In this document: in pieces, positions 40,606 to 48,845 of the stretch
How the letters are laid out: every line of letters begins with the position of its first letter
How positions within the stretch are numbered: position 1 is the first letter of the stretch
DNA from: Corallococcus coralloides DSM 2259
GTDB lineage: Bacteria > Myxococcota > Myxococcia > Myxococcales > Myxococcaceae
Direction: 5' to 3'
Assembly (NCBI RefSeq): GCF_000255295.1
Contig: NC_017030.1
Coordinates: 5,890,001 to 5,954,000 of the forward strand
Length of the DNA: 64,000 nt
The notes under the pieces: model-generated
What the model was told of the DNA's origin: nothing
Seen by the model: the letters and a program-made list of their open reading frames with translations, nothing else
Databases searched by the model: none
Made by a program: the position numbers and the translations under genes

Positions 40606-41550
40606 TCACGGACAGGCGCCGCAGTCCGCCGCGCACGCGTCGTAGGTGTTGGACGCTCCGCAGGACTCCGTCACCTGGCAGGTGCCATCCCCGCACACGG
40701 ACAGGTCCGCGGCGCGCACGCGCGTGGTGAGCGGCTGGAAGCTCACGCCGCCCACCGTGCAGCTCGCGAACGCCGTTCCCGTCTGCGTGCACACGTCCGA
40801 GCAGCTCCCCACGTAGACAAGCGGCGCGCACGTCATGCGGGGCATCCCGGAGCCATCCACCACCGCGCACGCGCGCGTGGTGCTCTGGGTGGCGTCCAGG
40901 GGCGGGTTCTGGCTGCCCGCGTAGAGCCCCTGTCCCTGGAAGAGATTGCCGAAGAAGCACGACTCCGGCTGGGCGAAGGTGGCCAGCTCGAAGTCGGAGG
41001 CGGGGATCTCCTCCCCCAGCCCATCCCGCCCCAGCACGGAGATGGGCACGCTCACGCCGAAGGGATTGCTGTGCGCCGCGAGGCACGCGGAGACGATCTG
41101 CTGTTCAGCCACCGTCGCGGGCGCCCCACCGGCCCAGCCCGGCGCCAGGCCCAGCAGGCCCGTCCAGGTGTGCACCGTGTTTGTCTGCGCATCCGTGTAC
41201 GTGCGCGTCTGCCCTTCCGGGACGGCGCAGCGCACGATGTAGCGCATGACCTCCTCCGCGAGCGCTGGATCCGCGCCGTACCACGACGCGAAGTCAATGG
41301 ATGACAAGCCATTGAACGACAGCCCGTTGAAGGACAGCCCGTTGAAGGACAACCCGTTGAACGACAGCCCGTTGTACGAAAGGCTGTTGTAGCTGAGGGC
41401 CGCCTGCTCCTGCGTGGCCAGCGGATCTGCTGGCGCGGGCTCCCGGGCTCCCGGGTCACAGCCCGCTCCCATGACGGCCAGGGCCAGGCCCCACGCCCAC
41501 CGGGAGAGCACTCCCACGCCACGACGACGCCCGTTCTCCACGTTCCCCAT
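40606..41550 (-). CDS. lipoprotein with LSFNG pentapeptide repeats
   Basis: A 314-residue exported protein. The signal ends in the lipobox 'LAVMGAGC' (Cys near 31). Residues about 52-81 are six tandem pentapeptides: two of LSYN(S/G) type followed by four LSFNG. The rest is a Cys-rich secreted domain that ends in 'CGDGTCQVTESCGASNTYDAC', resembling the Cys-rich tags at the C-termini of many myxobacterial surface proteins. Function unknown. Transcribed towards the FHA gene; the 312-bp region upstream contains a 15-bp dyad. Confidence 0.8.
   Translation of the reverse strand: MGNVENGRRRGVGVLSRWAWGLALAVMGAGCDPGAREPAPADPLATQEQAALSYNSLSYNGLSFNGLSFNGLSFNGLSFNGLSSIDFASWYGADPALAEEVMRYIVRCAVPEGQTRTYTDAQTNTVHTWTGLLGLAPGWAGGAPATVAEQQIVSACLAAHSNPFGVSVPISVLGRDGLGEEIPASDFELATFAQPESCFFGNLFQGQGLYAGSQNPPLDATQSTTRACAVVDGSGMPRMTCAPLVYVGSCSDVCTQTGTAFASCTVGGVSFQPLTTRVRAADLSVCGDGTCQVTESCGASNTYDACAADCGACP
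41311..41400 (-). repeat. six tandem 15-bp repeats encoding LSFNG-type pentapeptides
   Basis: Six exact-length 15-bp units (41311, 41326, 41341, 41356, 41371, 41386). The four units at 41311-41370 are almost identical (1-2 differences); the last two are diverged. The unit length keeps the reading frame, so copy-number change would only lengthen or shorten the exported segment. Confidence 0.9.
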
Positions 41551-41664
41551 GTGTGCAACCTCCTGCTGCCGCGGGCGCTCCGGCCTCCACCCACGAACGT
41601 TTGGACAAGGAGGGCGTCAAAGACAAACGGGCGAGCAGCGCCCCCTCACGCACGAAAAGTGCGA

Positions 41665-41679
41665 GCACGTTGTACGTGC
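41665..41679. promoter_or_regulatory. GCACGT-TGT-ACGTGC dyad upstream of the LSFNG lipoprotein gene
   Basis: A perfect 6-bp inverted repeat with a 3-base centre, about 115 bp before the lipoprotein ATG. It lies in the otherwise gene-free stretch 41551-41862. It has the form of an operator for a dimeric regulator; which regulator is unknown. Confidence 0.35.
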
Positions 41680-41862
41680 GGCAAGGCGCGAGAGGTGCGG
41701 GAAACGCGGGAGCGAAGTCAGGGCAGACACTCCAGGCGTCTGGGGTTGAACGCGTGGGCTGGCGTTCATCCAGGAACGTGAAGGCCGTGGCCCTCCGGGG
41801 CGAGGCGACGTGTCCCCACCCCGGCGCCACGGCCGTCCGTTTCTTCCGCCGAGCGGCTGGGA

Positions 41863-42375
41863 TTACCGCTGGGCCTGGGTGGCGATCTTCACCTGGGCCT
41901 TGTTCAGCTTCAGGCTGCCCAGCTCGCGATTGATGTTGGCCAGGTCCGTCTGGGTGAGGCCTGGATCATGTCCGCCCGGAGGACCGCCGCCCTTGGGAGG
42001 CTTGCCTTCGGGGGCGACGGCGCCGCCTCGGTCCGGATCCACCAGGGCCGTGCCGCCACCGGCCTCCACGGACGACAGCGCCTTGAAGCCGGCGGTGGTG
42101 CTGGCCGCCTCCTTCTGGGTGAGCTGCTTCACCAGCGTGAGCTTCCCGCTGCTCCGGTCGTACCGGTACATGCGGGTGCCCCTGGCGCCCTCGTCCACCG
42201 CCACGTCCACGGAGCCGGTGGCCTTCGCCGCCGCCGGGCTTTCCAGGCGCTTCGCCGGAGCGAGCTTCACCGGGGTGTTCTGGGTCTTCTCCTGCTGGGC
42301 ACCGGCCTGCGCCGCCGACAGGGCTGCGAACCCCACGGCCATCCTTCCCACTGCGGACTTCCAACGCGTGATCAT
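41863..42375 (-). CDS. exported hypothetical protein
   Basis: A 170-residue protein with an N-terminal signal peptide ('AVGRMAVGFAALSAAQAGAQ') and no Cys at the cleavage site, so it is periplasmic or secreted. ATG at 42375 with GGGAGGA 4 bases upstream. A Gly/Pro-rich stretch near 120-140 precedes a short helical C-terminus. It follows the sigma/CHAT operon by 50 bp on the same strand and may belong to it or be its target. No family recognised. Confidence 0.7.
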   Translation of the reverse strand: MITRWKSAVGRMAVGFAALSAAQAGAQQEKTQNTPVKLAPAKRLESPAAAKATGSVDVAVDEGARGTRMYRYDRSSGKLTLVKQLTQKEAASTTAGFKALSSVEAGGGTALVDPDRGGAVAPEGKPPKGGGPPGGHDPGLTQTDLANINRELGSLKLNKAQVKIATQAQR

Positions 42376-42425
42376 GATTCCTCCCGGATCCCTTACGCGC
42401 GGCGGCGCGGATATTCGCCGGGACT

Positions 42426-45400
42426 CTATTCGAACGCGACCAGGTCCTGGACCCACCGGGCGCTGCCCTGCTTCAGCCACCGGGCGCGGGTGTCCCGGAG
42501 CGCCTGGGCAGGCGGGGTGCCTTGCCGCAGCGATTCCACCAGCGCCTGGAAGAAGGCCCCGGCCTCCACATCCGGAACCTCCGTGGAGGGCGCGACCACG
42601 GCCCGCGCGCCTGCCTGGATGAGCGCGGACGGAAGGCTCGACACCGCGTGGTAGCGCCACGCGCCCACGTTCGCGTCGCAAGCGGCCAGCATCACCACCG
42701 GCGAGCCCCGGAGCGTGTGTCCCTCCAGCTCCTCCGCGGTGAGCGCGTAGCGGCCGGCCGCGTCCGGCGACAGCGCCAGGAAGGCCGCGTCGGACACCGT
42801 GCCGGCGAGGCCGTGCGTGTGCAGCTCCACCTCCGTGGCGTCCTCCATCTCCGCGAGCACCGACTCCGGCGTCGCCGCGCGGCCCCGCAGGTGGACGTCG
42901 CCCGGCCCCGTCATGCCCTTCCACGGCATCAGGCGCGGCAGCCCCAGCGTCGCGGGCGGCTCCACGTCCGACACCACCAGCCGCTTCGGGGCGGGCGCCA
43001 CGGCCGGGGCCTCCACGCGGTGGCCCCCCGGAGCCAGGTAGCTCCACGCCCGGTCCGCGGGCAGGAGCCCCGGGCGCCCCAGGAGGATGGGCTCCGCGAG
43101 CACCTTCACGACGCCACACCCCGCGAGCACCTGCAGGAGCGACTCTGGCACCGCGGGCACCTCTTCGCGCAGGGGCTGCTTGAGGGCGTGGAGGTACAGC
43201 CCGCTGCTCGCGCCGGTGGGGCCTCGGGCGACGAAGAGCATCCGTTCGTCCTGGCCGGCCAGCGCCAGCAGGCACGATGTGGGCGCGGTGCGGTCCACCT
43301 CCTCTGCGAGCAGGTCCACCGCGGGGCCCCACTCCTTCGCCCGGCCCGCGTCCATCATCAGCACGTGGTGGCTGTGGGCCCAGGCCTTGCGCGCCTCGAT
43401 GTCGGTGGAGCGGTGCAGCGCCGAGCCGGTGATGACCCCGCGCAACAGCTTCTGGCCCTCCTCACGGTCGCGCTCGATGAGGATGCGCCCTTCGATGTGG
43501 TCCACGAGCAGCTTCTCGCCGGTCGTCAGCGACGGGTCCTCGCGCAGCACGCGGATGCGCTCGCGCACGCGGTCCAGCTCGCGGCCCGGCACCGTGGCGC
43601 CCTCCAGCCGCAGCAGGTCTCCCGAGACGGCGACCTCCATGAGCGTGGGTGCGGTGGGACAGGTGAGCGCGTCCTGCACCTCGCGCCGGGCCCGCTTCGC
43701 GTCCAGGTCCTCCACGAAGAGGAGCGCCCGTGCGTGGTGGTACTCCGACCGGCGCGCGCAGTCCTCCGGCGAGTGCTGGAGGTATTCGTCCAGGTAGGCG
43801 CGGGCCAGCGCCGGAGCGTGGCTCAGCCGCGCGCTCGTCACCAGGTCGGCCAGGAGCAGCTCTTCCTGGTACCAGCTGTCGCTCCGGAAGGCCTCCTCGA
43901 GCGCGGGACGCGCCAGCGACTCGGCCTCCTTGCGGCGATCCATGCGGTTGTAGAGCGCGGCCAGGTACCGCTGGAGGTCCACGCAGCGATATCCGAAGCC
44001 CGCGCTCCGGCACGCCGCCAGCCCGTTCTTGAGCGACGTCTCCGCCGTCTCCATGTCCCCCCGGTCCTGCGCCGCCTGCGCCCTGCCCCGGGCAAGCGGA
44101 GCGTCGTACCAGGCGGGCTCGCCGGACTGACGGACCAGCGCCGCCAGCTCGTCGACGAAGCGGTCCTCCTGGTGGAGCAGCAGGATGGCGCCCAGCAGCA
44201 GGTCGCGCTCGCCGGAGCGCCGCAGCCTCGCGAGGAACGCGTCCGCCTCCGCGCCCTCCAGCGAAAGCGTGCCGGCGAGCAGCTCGCGATAGGTGTTGGC
44301 CAGCGGGCCGCGCTTGTTGAAGTCCGCCGCCGCCACGCGCGCCACGTAGGCGCTCGCCGTCTTCGTGCGGGTGACGTCGTCCAGCAGCGCCGCCAGCGGG
44401 GCCAGCGCCTGCACGCGCTCCACGGACGAGGCCGCTCGCAACGCGTGGTAGAGGTACAGCCGCGCCAGGTCCGGGTTGCGCCGCGCCAGCGCGCCCGGGT
44501 ACGGCGTGCCGTCCAGCGCCAGCTCCATGCCGGCCGCGTTCATGGCCTTCCACGAGTCCCGCCGCGCCAGCGCGCCCTTGCGCAGGCCGTCCGCGCGCTC
44601 GGTGGCTTCGGTGCTCCAGCCGGGCTCCTTCGCCTGCGCCACGCGGGAGAACTCCGCCGCGGCGGCCAGCTCCAGCGAGAGCGCCTGGAGCGCGAGGCCC
44701 CGGTTCCAGTGCAGCCGAGCGTCGTCCGGCGCGCTCTCCAGGCCCATCTCCACGAGCGTCAGGGCGCGCTCCGGCTGGGCACGGCCCAGGGCCGCCAGTG
44801 CCAGGTCACCCATGACGGCGGGCGACGCGGGCAGCCGCTCCAGGATGCGCTCCGCGCGCTCGAAGTCCCCGGCCGCGAGCCAGGCGGTCGCGACGCCGTG
44901 CAGGTCGCCCTTCGCCTCCAGCTCCGACAGGACCTTGAGGTCCAGCTCCGGCCGTCCGTCCGCGCCACCGCGCATCGTGCCCGTGGCGCGGTAGTCCGCG
45001 AGGCCCGGGTGACTGAGCCGGCCCTCCAGCGGGCGCGCGGCGGCGAGCGCGAAGGGCAGCGCTCGCGCGGTCTCCGTGGAGCGCCACGGACGTCCCACCC
45101 ACAGCACCGCGAGCACCACCGCGGCGGCCGCGGCCGCGAAGCCCGCCACACGGCGGCGATCCCAGGCCGCACGGCCGCGCGGGCGAGCCGACGGGGACCG
45201 GGTCCTGGCATCGGGCACCGGTCCGGCCTGGCCTCCCGTCCCGGGAACGGCACGGAGTCCCGGCCCCGCCGCCGGAGCAGCGGGGCCGCCTTCTGAAGCG
45301 GGGGACGCCACGGACCGCGTCTGGGCTCCGGACGCGGCTCGCGCGTCAGCGGCGGCCTGCACGAGGAGGCTCGCCTGCACCTGGTCCTCCAGGCCGGCCT

Positions 45401-45503
45401 GGCACTCGGCGCAGGTCGCGAGGTGGGCCTGGAAGGCCTCGGCCTCTTCTGGCGGAAGCTCCCCGTCCACGAAGGCGGCGAGCTGTTCACACAAGACGGT
45501 CAC
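42426..45503 (-). CDS. anti-sigma zinc finger, membrane helix, TPR-like repeats and CHAT protease domain in one protein
   Basis: A 1025-residue protein starting at a GTG that overlaps the sigma-factor stop (GTGA). Residues 1-45 are a zf-HC2 anti-sigma motif ('LCEQLAAFVDGELPPEE', then 'HLATCAECQ'). A membrane helix follows at about 120-140 ('VAGFAAAAAAVVLAVLWVG'), then a long helical-repeat region (about 170-750). A C-terminal CHAT domain has His897 in 'VELHTHGLAG' and Cys942 in 'VVMLAACDANVG', the caspase-like dyad. Expected role: hold the sigma factor at the inner membrane, with the CHAT protease sensing or executing on the other side. That mechanism is inferred. Confidence 0.85.
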   Translation of the reverse strand: MTVLCEQLAAFVDGELPPEEAEAFQAHLATCAECQAGLEDQVQASLLVQAAADARAASGAQTRSVASPASEGGPAAPAAGPGLRAVPGTGGQAGPVPDARTRSPSARPRGRAAWDRRRVAGFAAAAAAVVLAVLWVGRPWRSTETARALPFALAAARPLEGRLSHPGLADYRATGTMRGGADGRPELDLKVLSELEAKGDLHGVATAWLAAGDFERAERILERLPASPAVMGDLALAALGRAQPERALTLVEMGLESAPDDARLHWNRGLALQALSLELAAAAEFSRVAQAKEPGWSTEATERADGLRKGALARRDSWKAMNAAGMELALDGTPYPGALARRNPDLARLYLYHALRAASSVERVQALAPLAALLDDVTRTKTASAYVARVAAADFNKRGPLANTYRELLAGTLSLEGAEADAFLARLRRSGERDLLLGAILLLHQEDRFVDELAALVRQSGEPAWYDAPLARGRAQAAQDRGDMETAETSLKNGLAACRSAGFGYRCVDLQRYLAALYNRMDRRKEAESLARPALEEAFRSDSWYQEELLLADLVTSARLSHAPALARAYLDEYLQHSPEDCARRSEYHHARALLFVEDLDAKRARREVQDALTCPTAPTLMEVAVSGDLLRLEGATVPGRELDRVRERIRVLREDPSLTTGEKLLVDHIEGRILIERDREEGQKLLRGVITGSALHRSTDIEARKAWAHSHHVLMMDAGRAKEWGPAVDLLAEEVDRTAPTSCLLALAGQDERMLFVARGPTGASSGLYLHALKQPLREEVPAVPESLLQVLAGCGVVKVLAEPILLGRPGLLPADRAWSYLAPGGHRVEAPAVAPAPKRLVVSDVEPPATLGLPRLMPWKGMTGPGDVHLRGRAATPESVLAEMEDATEVELHTHGLAGTVSDAAFLALSPDAAGRYALTAEELEGHTLRGSPVVMLAACDANVGAWRYHAVSSLPSALIQAGARAVVAPSTEVPDVEAGAFFQALVESLRQGTPPAQALRDTRARWLKQGSARWVQDLVAFE

Positions 45504-46111
45504 GCCGGGCCCCCCGCGGTGCCTTCCCGGGCGAGGAGCAGCTCCTTGAGCTTCTTGCGCGCGCGGAACAGCCGGGTGCCCACCGTCATGGACGGGATGC
45601 CGAGCCGCCGGCCGATCTCCGCGTAGCTCTGTCGCTCCATGTCCTTCATGCGGACCACCTCGCGCAGCTCCGGGGGAAGCTGTTCCACCGCCTGCCACAC
45701 GTCGTCCAACGTGTAGCGCGCCCATGTCTCCGGGGCGGCTACGGCCTCCGCCAGGGTGTCCCCCATCGCGTCGGTGAATTCCTCCTGGGGGTGGCGCCGG
45801 TCGTGCCGGCACCAGTCGAGGAAGCGTCGAACGAGGATGGACGCCAGCCACGCCATGGGAGGCGCGGACCGGTCATACGTATGAAACGCGCGGAAGGCCC
45901 GCTCGTAGGTCTCCTGCAACAGGTCCTTCGCGTCCGACGGGTTGCGGCCCCGGCAGAGGATGCGGGCCCGCTCCTCCAACGCCGGAGCGCACCGCGCGAT
46001 GAGCGCCTGGAACTCCGCGGCGTCCTCACGGGAGGCCGAGGGCACCTCCGGTTCGGATGCGGAGGACTCCCCGGGCGGGACGGCGCGGGGCGATCGCGGG
46101 CGGAAGACCAC
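45500..46111 (-). CDS. ECF-type RNA polymerase sigma factor
   Basis: A 203-residue sigma factor. Region 2 contains 'DLLQETYERAFRAFHTYD' and 'WLASILVRRFLDWCR'; region 4 contains 'LPPELREVVRMKDMERQSY' and the helix-turn-helix 'EIGRRLGIPSMTVGTRLFRAR'. The GTG at 46111 is chosen because AGGA lies 8 bases upstream; GTG at 46159 is possible. It is coupled by GTGA to the downstream zinc-finger/CHAT protein, its likely anti-sigma factor. Confidence 0.88.
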   Translation of the reverse strand: MVFRPRSPRAVPPGESSASEPEVPSASREDAAEFQALIARCAPALEERARILCRGRNPSDAKDLLQETYERAFRAFHTYDRSAPPMAWLASILVRRFLDWCRHDRRHPQEEFTDAMGDTLAEAVAAPETWARYTLDDVWQAVEQLPPELREVVRMKDMERQSYAEIGRRLGIPSMTVGTRLFRARKKLKELLLAREGTAGGPA

Positions 46112-46215
46112 GGGGGCGTTCCTAGCAGGAGCCGCCCCGCCCGCGAAGTCCGTCGACACCCTCCCAAGCGCTTCCCACCCGGCAGGTGGGAGGCCCGGGA
46201 CGGCGGCCCGGAGGG

Positions 46216-46842
46216 CTAGCAGGAGCTCGTCCCCAGGCGGACGCCCGTGCGCACCCGGGTCTTGAAGACGCCCAGCGCCGCGCCAAAGCCCGTGACGCGC
46301 ATCTTGCTGTAGCCGGTCCCGCCCGAGCCGATGTTGAAGCGCAGCACGCAGAACCCGTTCGGGAAGAAGAGGCCCGGAGGAATCCAGGTCCCGGTGGTGG
46401 TCACCGAGCCCAGCCCATACCAGGCGCCGTTCTTGTAGCCGAACGCGGCGCCGCCGATCGCCACGCCCTTGCAGGCGCTCTCGTTGACGGTGGACGCCGG
46501 GATGACCTCCACGAACGGCTGGGCGAAGTTGCCGGCCAGGCCGGTGACCTCCGTCACGAAGCGGTGCGGGCATTCCGTCTGATCATAGGACCCATCCGTG
46601 GAGGCCGCCGACGCGTCCTGATATCCGCACGTGGGGAAGACGGCCGTGACCGCCGCGCCGTCCGGCTGCGCCAGCACCACGGTCGAGTTCACGCAGGACT
46701 CGTCAATGGCCTGCTCCTGGCTGGCGATGGACTCCTCCGCGACGTCGGCGTCAGCGGTCCGCGGCGCCTCTTCCAGCGGGCCGCCACAGGCGGTGGCCAG
46801 CGAGGCGGCGAACACGAGCGCGGCGGTAGGCATGAAGCGCAT
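46216..46842 (-). CDS. hypothetical lipoprotein
   Basis: A 208-residue protein with signal peptide and lipobox 'ASLATAC' (Cys19). The mature part has several Cys and a beta-rich, Gly-rich domain ('VAIGGAAFGYKNGAWYGLG', 'FNIGSGGTGYSKMRVTGFG'). No known family. It lies 105 bp upstream of the sigma gene on the same strand. A dyad (AGCCCG-TATCC-CGGGCT, 46868-46884) sits about 30 bp before its ATG. Confidence 0.75.
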   Translation of the reverse strand: MRFMPTAALVFAASLATACGGPLEEAPRTADADVAEESIASQEQAIDESCVNSTVVLAQPDGAAVTAVFPTCGYQDASAASTDGSYDQTECPHRFVTEVTGLAGNFAQPFVEVIPASTVNESACKGVAIGGAAFGYKNGAWYGLGSVTTTGTWIPPGLFFPNGFCVLRFNIGSGGTGYSKMRVTGFGAALGVFKTRVRTGVRLGTSSC

Positions 46843-46867
46843 GAGGGGGGCTCCGGGGCAGAGGGGA

Positions 46868-46884
46868 AGCCCGTATCCCGGGCT
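46868..46884. promoter_or_regulatory. AGCCCG-5-CGGGCT dyad in the divergent region before the lipoprotein gene
   Basis: A 6-bp perfect stem with a 5-base loop, extendable with one mismatch. It lies between the lipoprotein start (46842, minus) and the DUF1611 gene (46965, plus). It could be an operator or a leader hairpin of the minus-strand transcript. Confidence 0.3.
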
Positions 46885-46964
46885 CCTCCCTGTTACGTCC
46901 GGTGTCGCGCTTATTCCCCCGCGCCATTTCCACGCCGTTTTTCGGCCGTGCTAAGGCACCGCGC

Positions 46965-47978
46965 GTGGACATCGAAAAGCCCTACCTGCTGTTCCTGGGA
47001 GATGTGAGGGATCAGCTCGCGGCCAAGACGGCCCACGGCATCGTGGACTGGCGGCCCGACTGGTGCGTGGGTCAGCTGCGCCTCCCGGGCTGCGCGGCGG
47101 ACTGTGGCCTGCCGGACATGGACATCGCCCAGGCGAAGGCGAAGGGCGCGCGCACGCTGGTGGTGGGCGTGGTGAATCCGGGCGGCGTGCTGGCGGACGC
47201 GTGGGTGGACACGCTGGTGCAGGCGATGGAGGCCGGGCTGGACGTGGCCACGGGGCTGCACAAGAGGCTGTCCTCGTTCCCCGCCGTGGCCGCCGCGGCG
47301 GCGAAGCACGGGCGCAAGCTGCACGACGTGCGCTTCCCGGACCGGGACTTCGCCACCGGCCAGGGCACGAAGCGGCCCGGCCTGCGCGTTCTGACCGTGG
47401 GCACCGACTGCGCGGTGGGCAAGAAGTACACGGCGCTGGCGCTGGAGAAGGAGCTGCGTCAGCGCGGGTGGAAGGCGGACTTCCGGGCCACCGGGCAGAC
47501 GGGCATCCTCATCTCCGGGCGCGGCGTGGCGCTGGATGCCGTCGTGTCCGACTTCGTCTCCGGCGCGGCGGAGTGGCTCACACCCGCGAACGACGCGGAC
47601 CACTGGGACGTGGTGGAGGGCCAGGGGTCGCTGTTCCACCCCTCCTTCGCGGGCGTCACGCTGGGCCTGTTGCACGGCGCGCAGCCGGACGCGTTCATCG
47701 TCTGCCATGAGCCCACGCGCACGCGCATGCGCGGCGTGAAACACCCGCCGCCGTCCATCCAGGACGTCATCGACCGCACGGTGCTGGAGGGCCGGCTGAC
47801 GAACCCGGCCATCCAGTGCACGGGCATCGCCATCAACACGGAGCACCTGGGCGAGGAAGAAGCGCTGGCGCTCCTGGAGGCCACCGGCCGGGCGCATGGC
47901 CTGCCCTGCGTGGACCCCCTGCGCACGGGCGCGGGCCCCCTGGCCGACGCGCTGGCGAGCCGCTTCCCGCGCGGGTGA
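46965..47978 (+). CDS. DUF1611 / DgcN-family protein
   Basis: A 337-residue protein of the DUF1611 family. The N-terminal domain has 'YLLFLGDVRDQLAAKTAHG'. The C-terminal P-loop-like domain has 'VGTDCAVGKKYTALALEKEL' near 145, then 'QTGILISGRGVALDAVV', 'EGQGSLFHPSFAG' and 'VCHEPTRTRMRG'. One family member, DgcN, is reported as a D-glutamate N-acetyltransferase; whether that holds here is open. GTG start at 46965, since no ATG fits and upstream sequence is non-coding in style. Confidence 0.8.
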   Translation: MDIEKPYLLFLGDVRDQLAAKTAHGIVDWRPDWCVGQLRLPGCAADCGLPDMDIAQAKAKGARTLVVGVVNPGGVLADAWVDTLVQAMEAGLDVATGLHKRLSSFPAVAAAAAKHGRKLHDVRFPDRDFATGQGTKRPGLRVLTVGTDCAVGKKYTALALEKELRQRGWKADFRATGQTGILISGRGVALDAVVSDFVSGAAEWLTPANDADHWDVVEGQGSLFHPSFAGVTLGLLHGAQPDAFIVCHEPTRTRMRGVKHPPPSIQDVIDRTVLEGRLTNPAIQCTGIAINTEHLGEEEALALLEATGRAHGLPCVDPLRTGAGPLADALASRFPRG

Positions 47979-48038
47979 CACACACACCCTTTCCGAAAGC
48001 CTCTCCACCGGAGCGGCTCACGGTATATTGAGGACACC

Positions 48039-48767
48039 ATGGGACGCATTTTCGAGACACGCAAGGCGACGATGTTCGCCCGCTGGAACAAGATGGCGAA
48101 GGTCTTCACGCGCATCACGAAGGACATCGTGATCGCGGTGAAGGCGGGCGGGCCGAACATCGAATCGAACCCCGCGCTGCGCCGGGCCGTGCAGAACGCC
48201 CGCGCGGCGAACATGCCCAAGACCAACGTGGACGCCGCCATCAAGCGCGCCAGTGGTCAGGACCAGGCCGACTACCAGATCCTCCTGTACGAAGGCTTCG
48301 CGCCGCACGGCGTGGGCATCCTGGTGGAGGCGGCCACGGACAACGTGACGCGCACCGTGGCCAACGTCCGCTTCCCCTTCACCAAGCTGGGCGGGAGCAT
48401 GGGCACGGCGGGCAGCGTCTCCCGCCTCTTCGAGCGCATGGGCGCCATCCGCCTGGACGCCGAAGGGCTGAACGCGGAGGAGCTGGAGCTGGAGCTCATC
48501 GACCACGGCCTGGAGGAGATGGGCGAGACGACCGGCGAGAAGGGCGAGAAGCAGCTGCTCCTGCGCTGCAAGTTCGCCGACTTCGGCAAGCTCATGTCGG
48601 CGATTGAAGCCAAGGGCATCGCGACCGCGTCCACCCAGTCCGAGTACATCCCCCTGCCCGGCACGCTGAAGGAGCTGCCCGAGGACCAGGCCACGGAGGT
48701 GCTCAAGCTGGTGGACATGCTGGAGCAGGACGACGACGTGCAGCACGTGTTCCACAACCTCGCCTGA
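48039..48767 (+). CDS. YebC/PmpR-family transcriptional regulator
   Basis: A 242-residue protein of the YebC/TACO1 family, which acts on DNA as a regulator (PmpR) or on ribosomes at polyproline stretches. The N-terminus '[20 protein letters not shown]' and '[19 protein letters not shown]' resembles the variant common in Bacteroidetes rather than the E. coli form. '[16 protein letters not shown]' and '[21 protein letters not shown]' are diagnostic. GAGGA lies 4 bases before the ATG. Confidence 0.9.
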   Translation: MGRIFETRKATMFARWNKMAKVFTRITKDIVIAVKAGGPNIESNPALRRAVQNARAANMPKTNVDAAIKRASGQDQADYQILLYEGFAPHGVGILVEAATDNVTRTVANVRFPFTKLGGSMGTAGSVSRLFERMGAIRLDAEGLNAEELELELIDHGLEEMGETTGEKGEKQLLLRCKFADFGKLMSAIEAKGIATASTQSEYIPLPGTLKELPEDQATEVLKLVDMLEQDDDVQHVFHNLA

Positions 48768-48778
48768 AGCAAAGGCAT

Positions 48779-48809
48779 CCGGCCCCCGTGCGCACTCCCC
48801 GGGGGCCGG
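48779..48809 (+). terminator. strong hairpin after yebC
   Basis: CCGGCCCCCG at 48779-48788 pairs perfectly with CGGGGGCCGG at 48800-48809 (10 bp, 11-base loop), 12 bases past the stop. There is no T-run. It probably separates yebC from the DUF2339 gene. Confidence 0.6.
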
Positions 48810-48845
48810 CGCCAGGCCCGCGCGTGCCGGGGTACGAGGAGGTCC

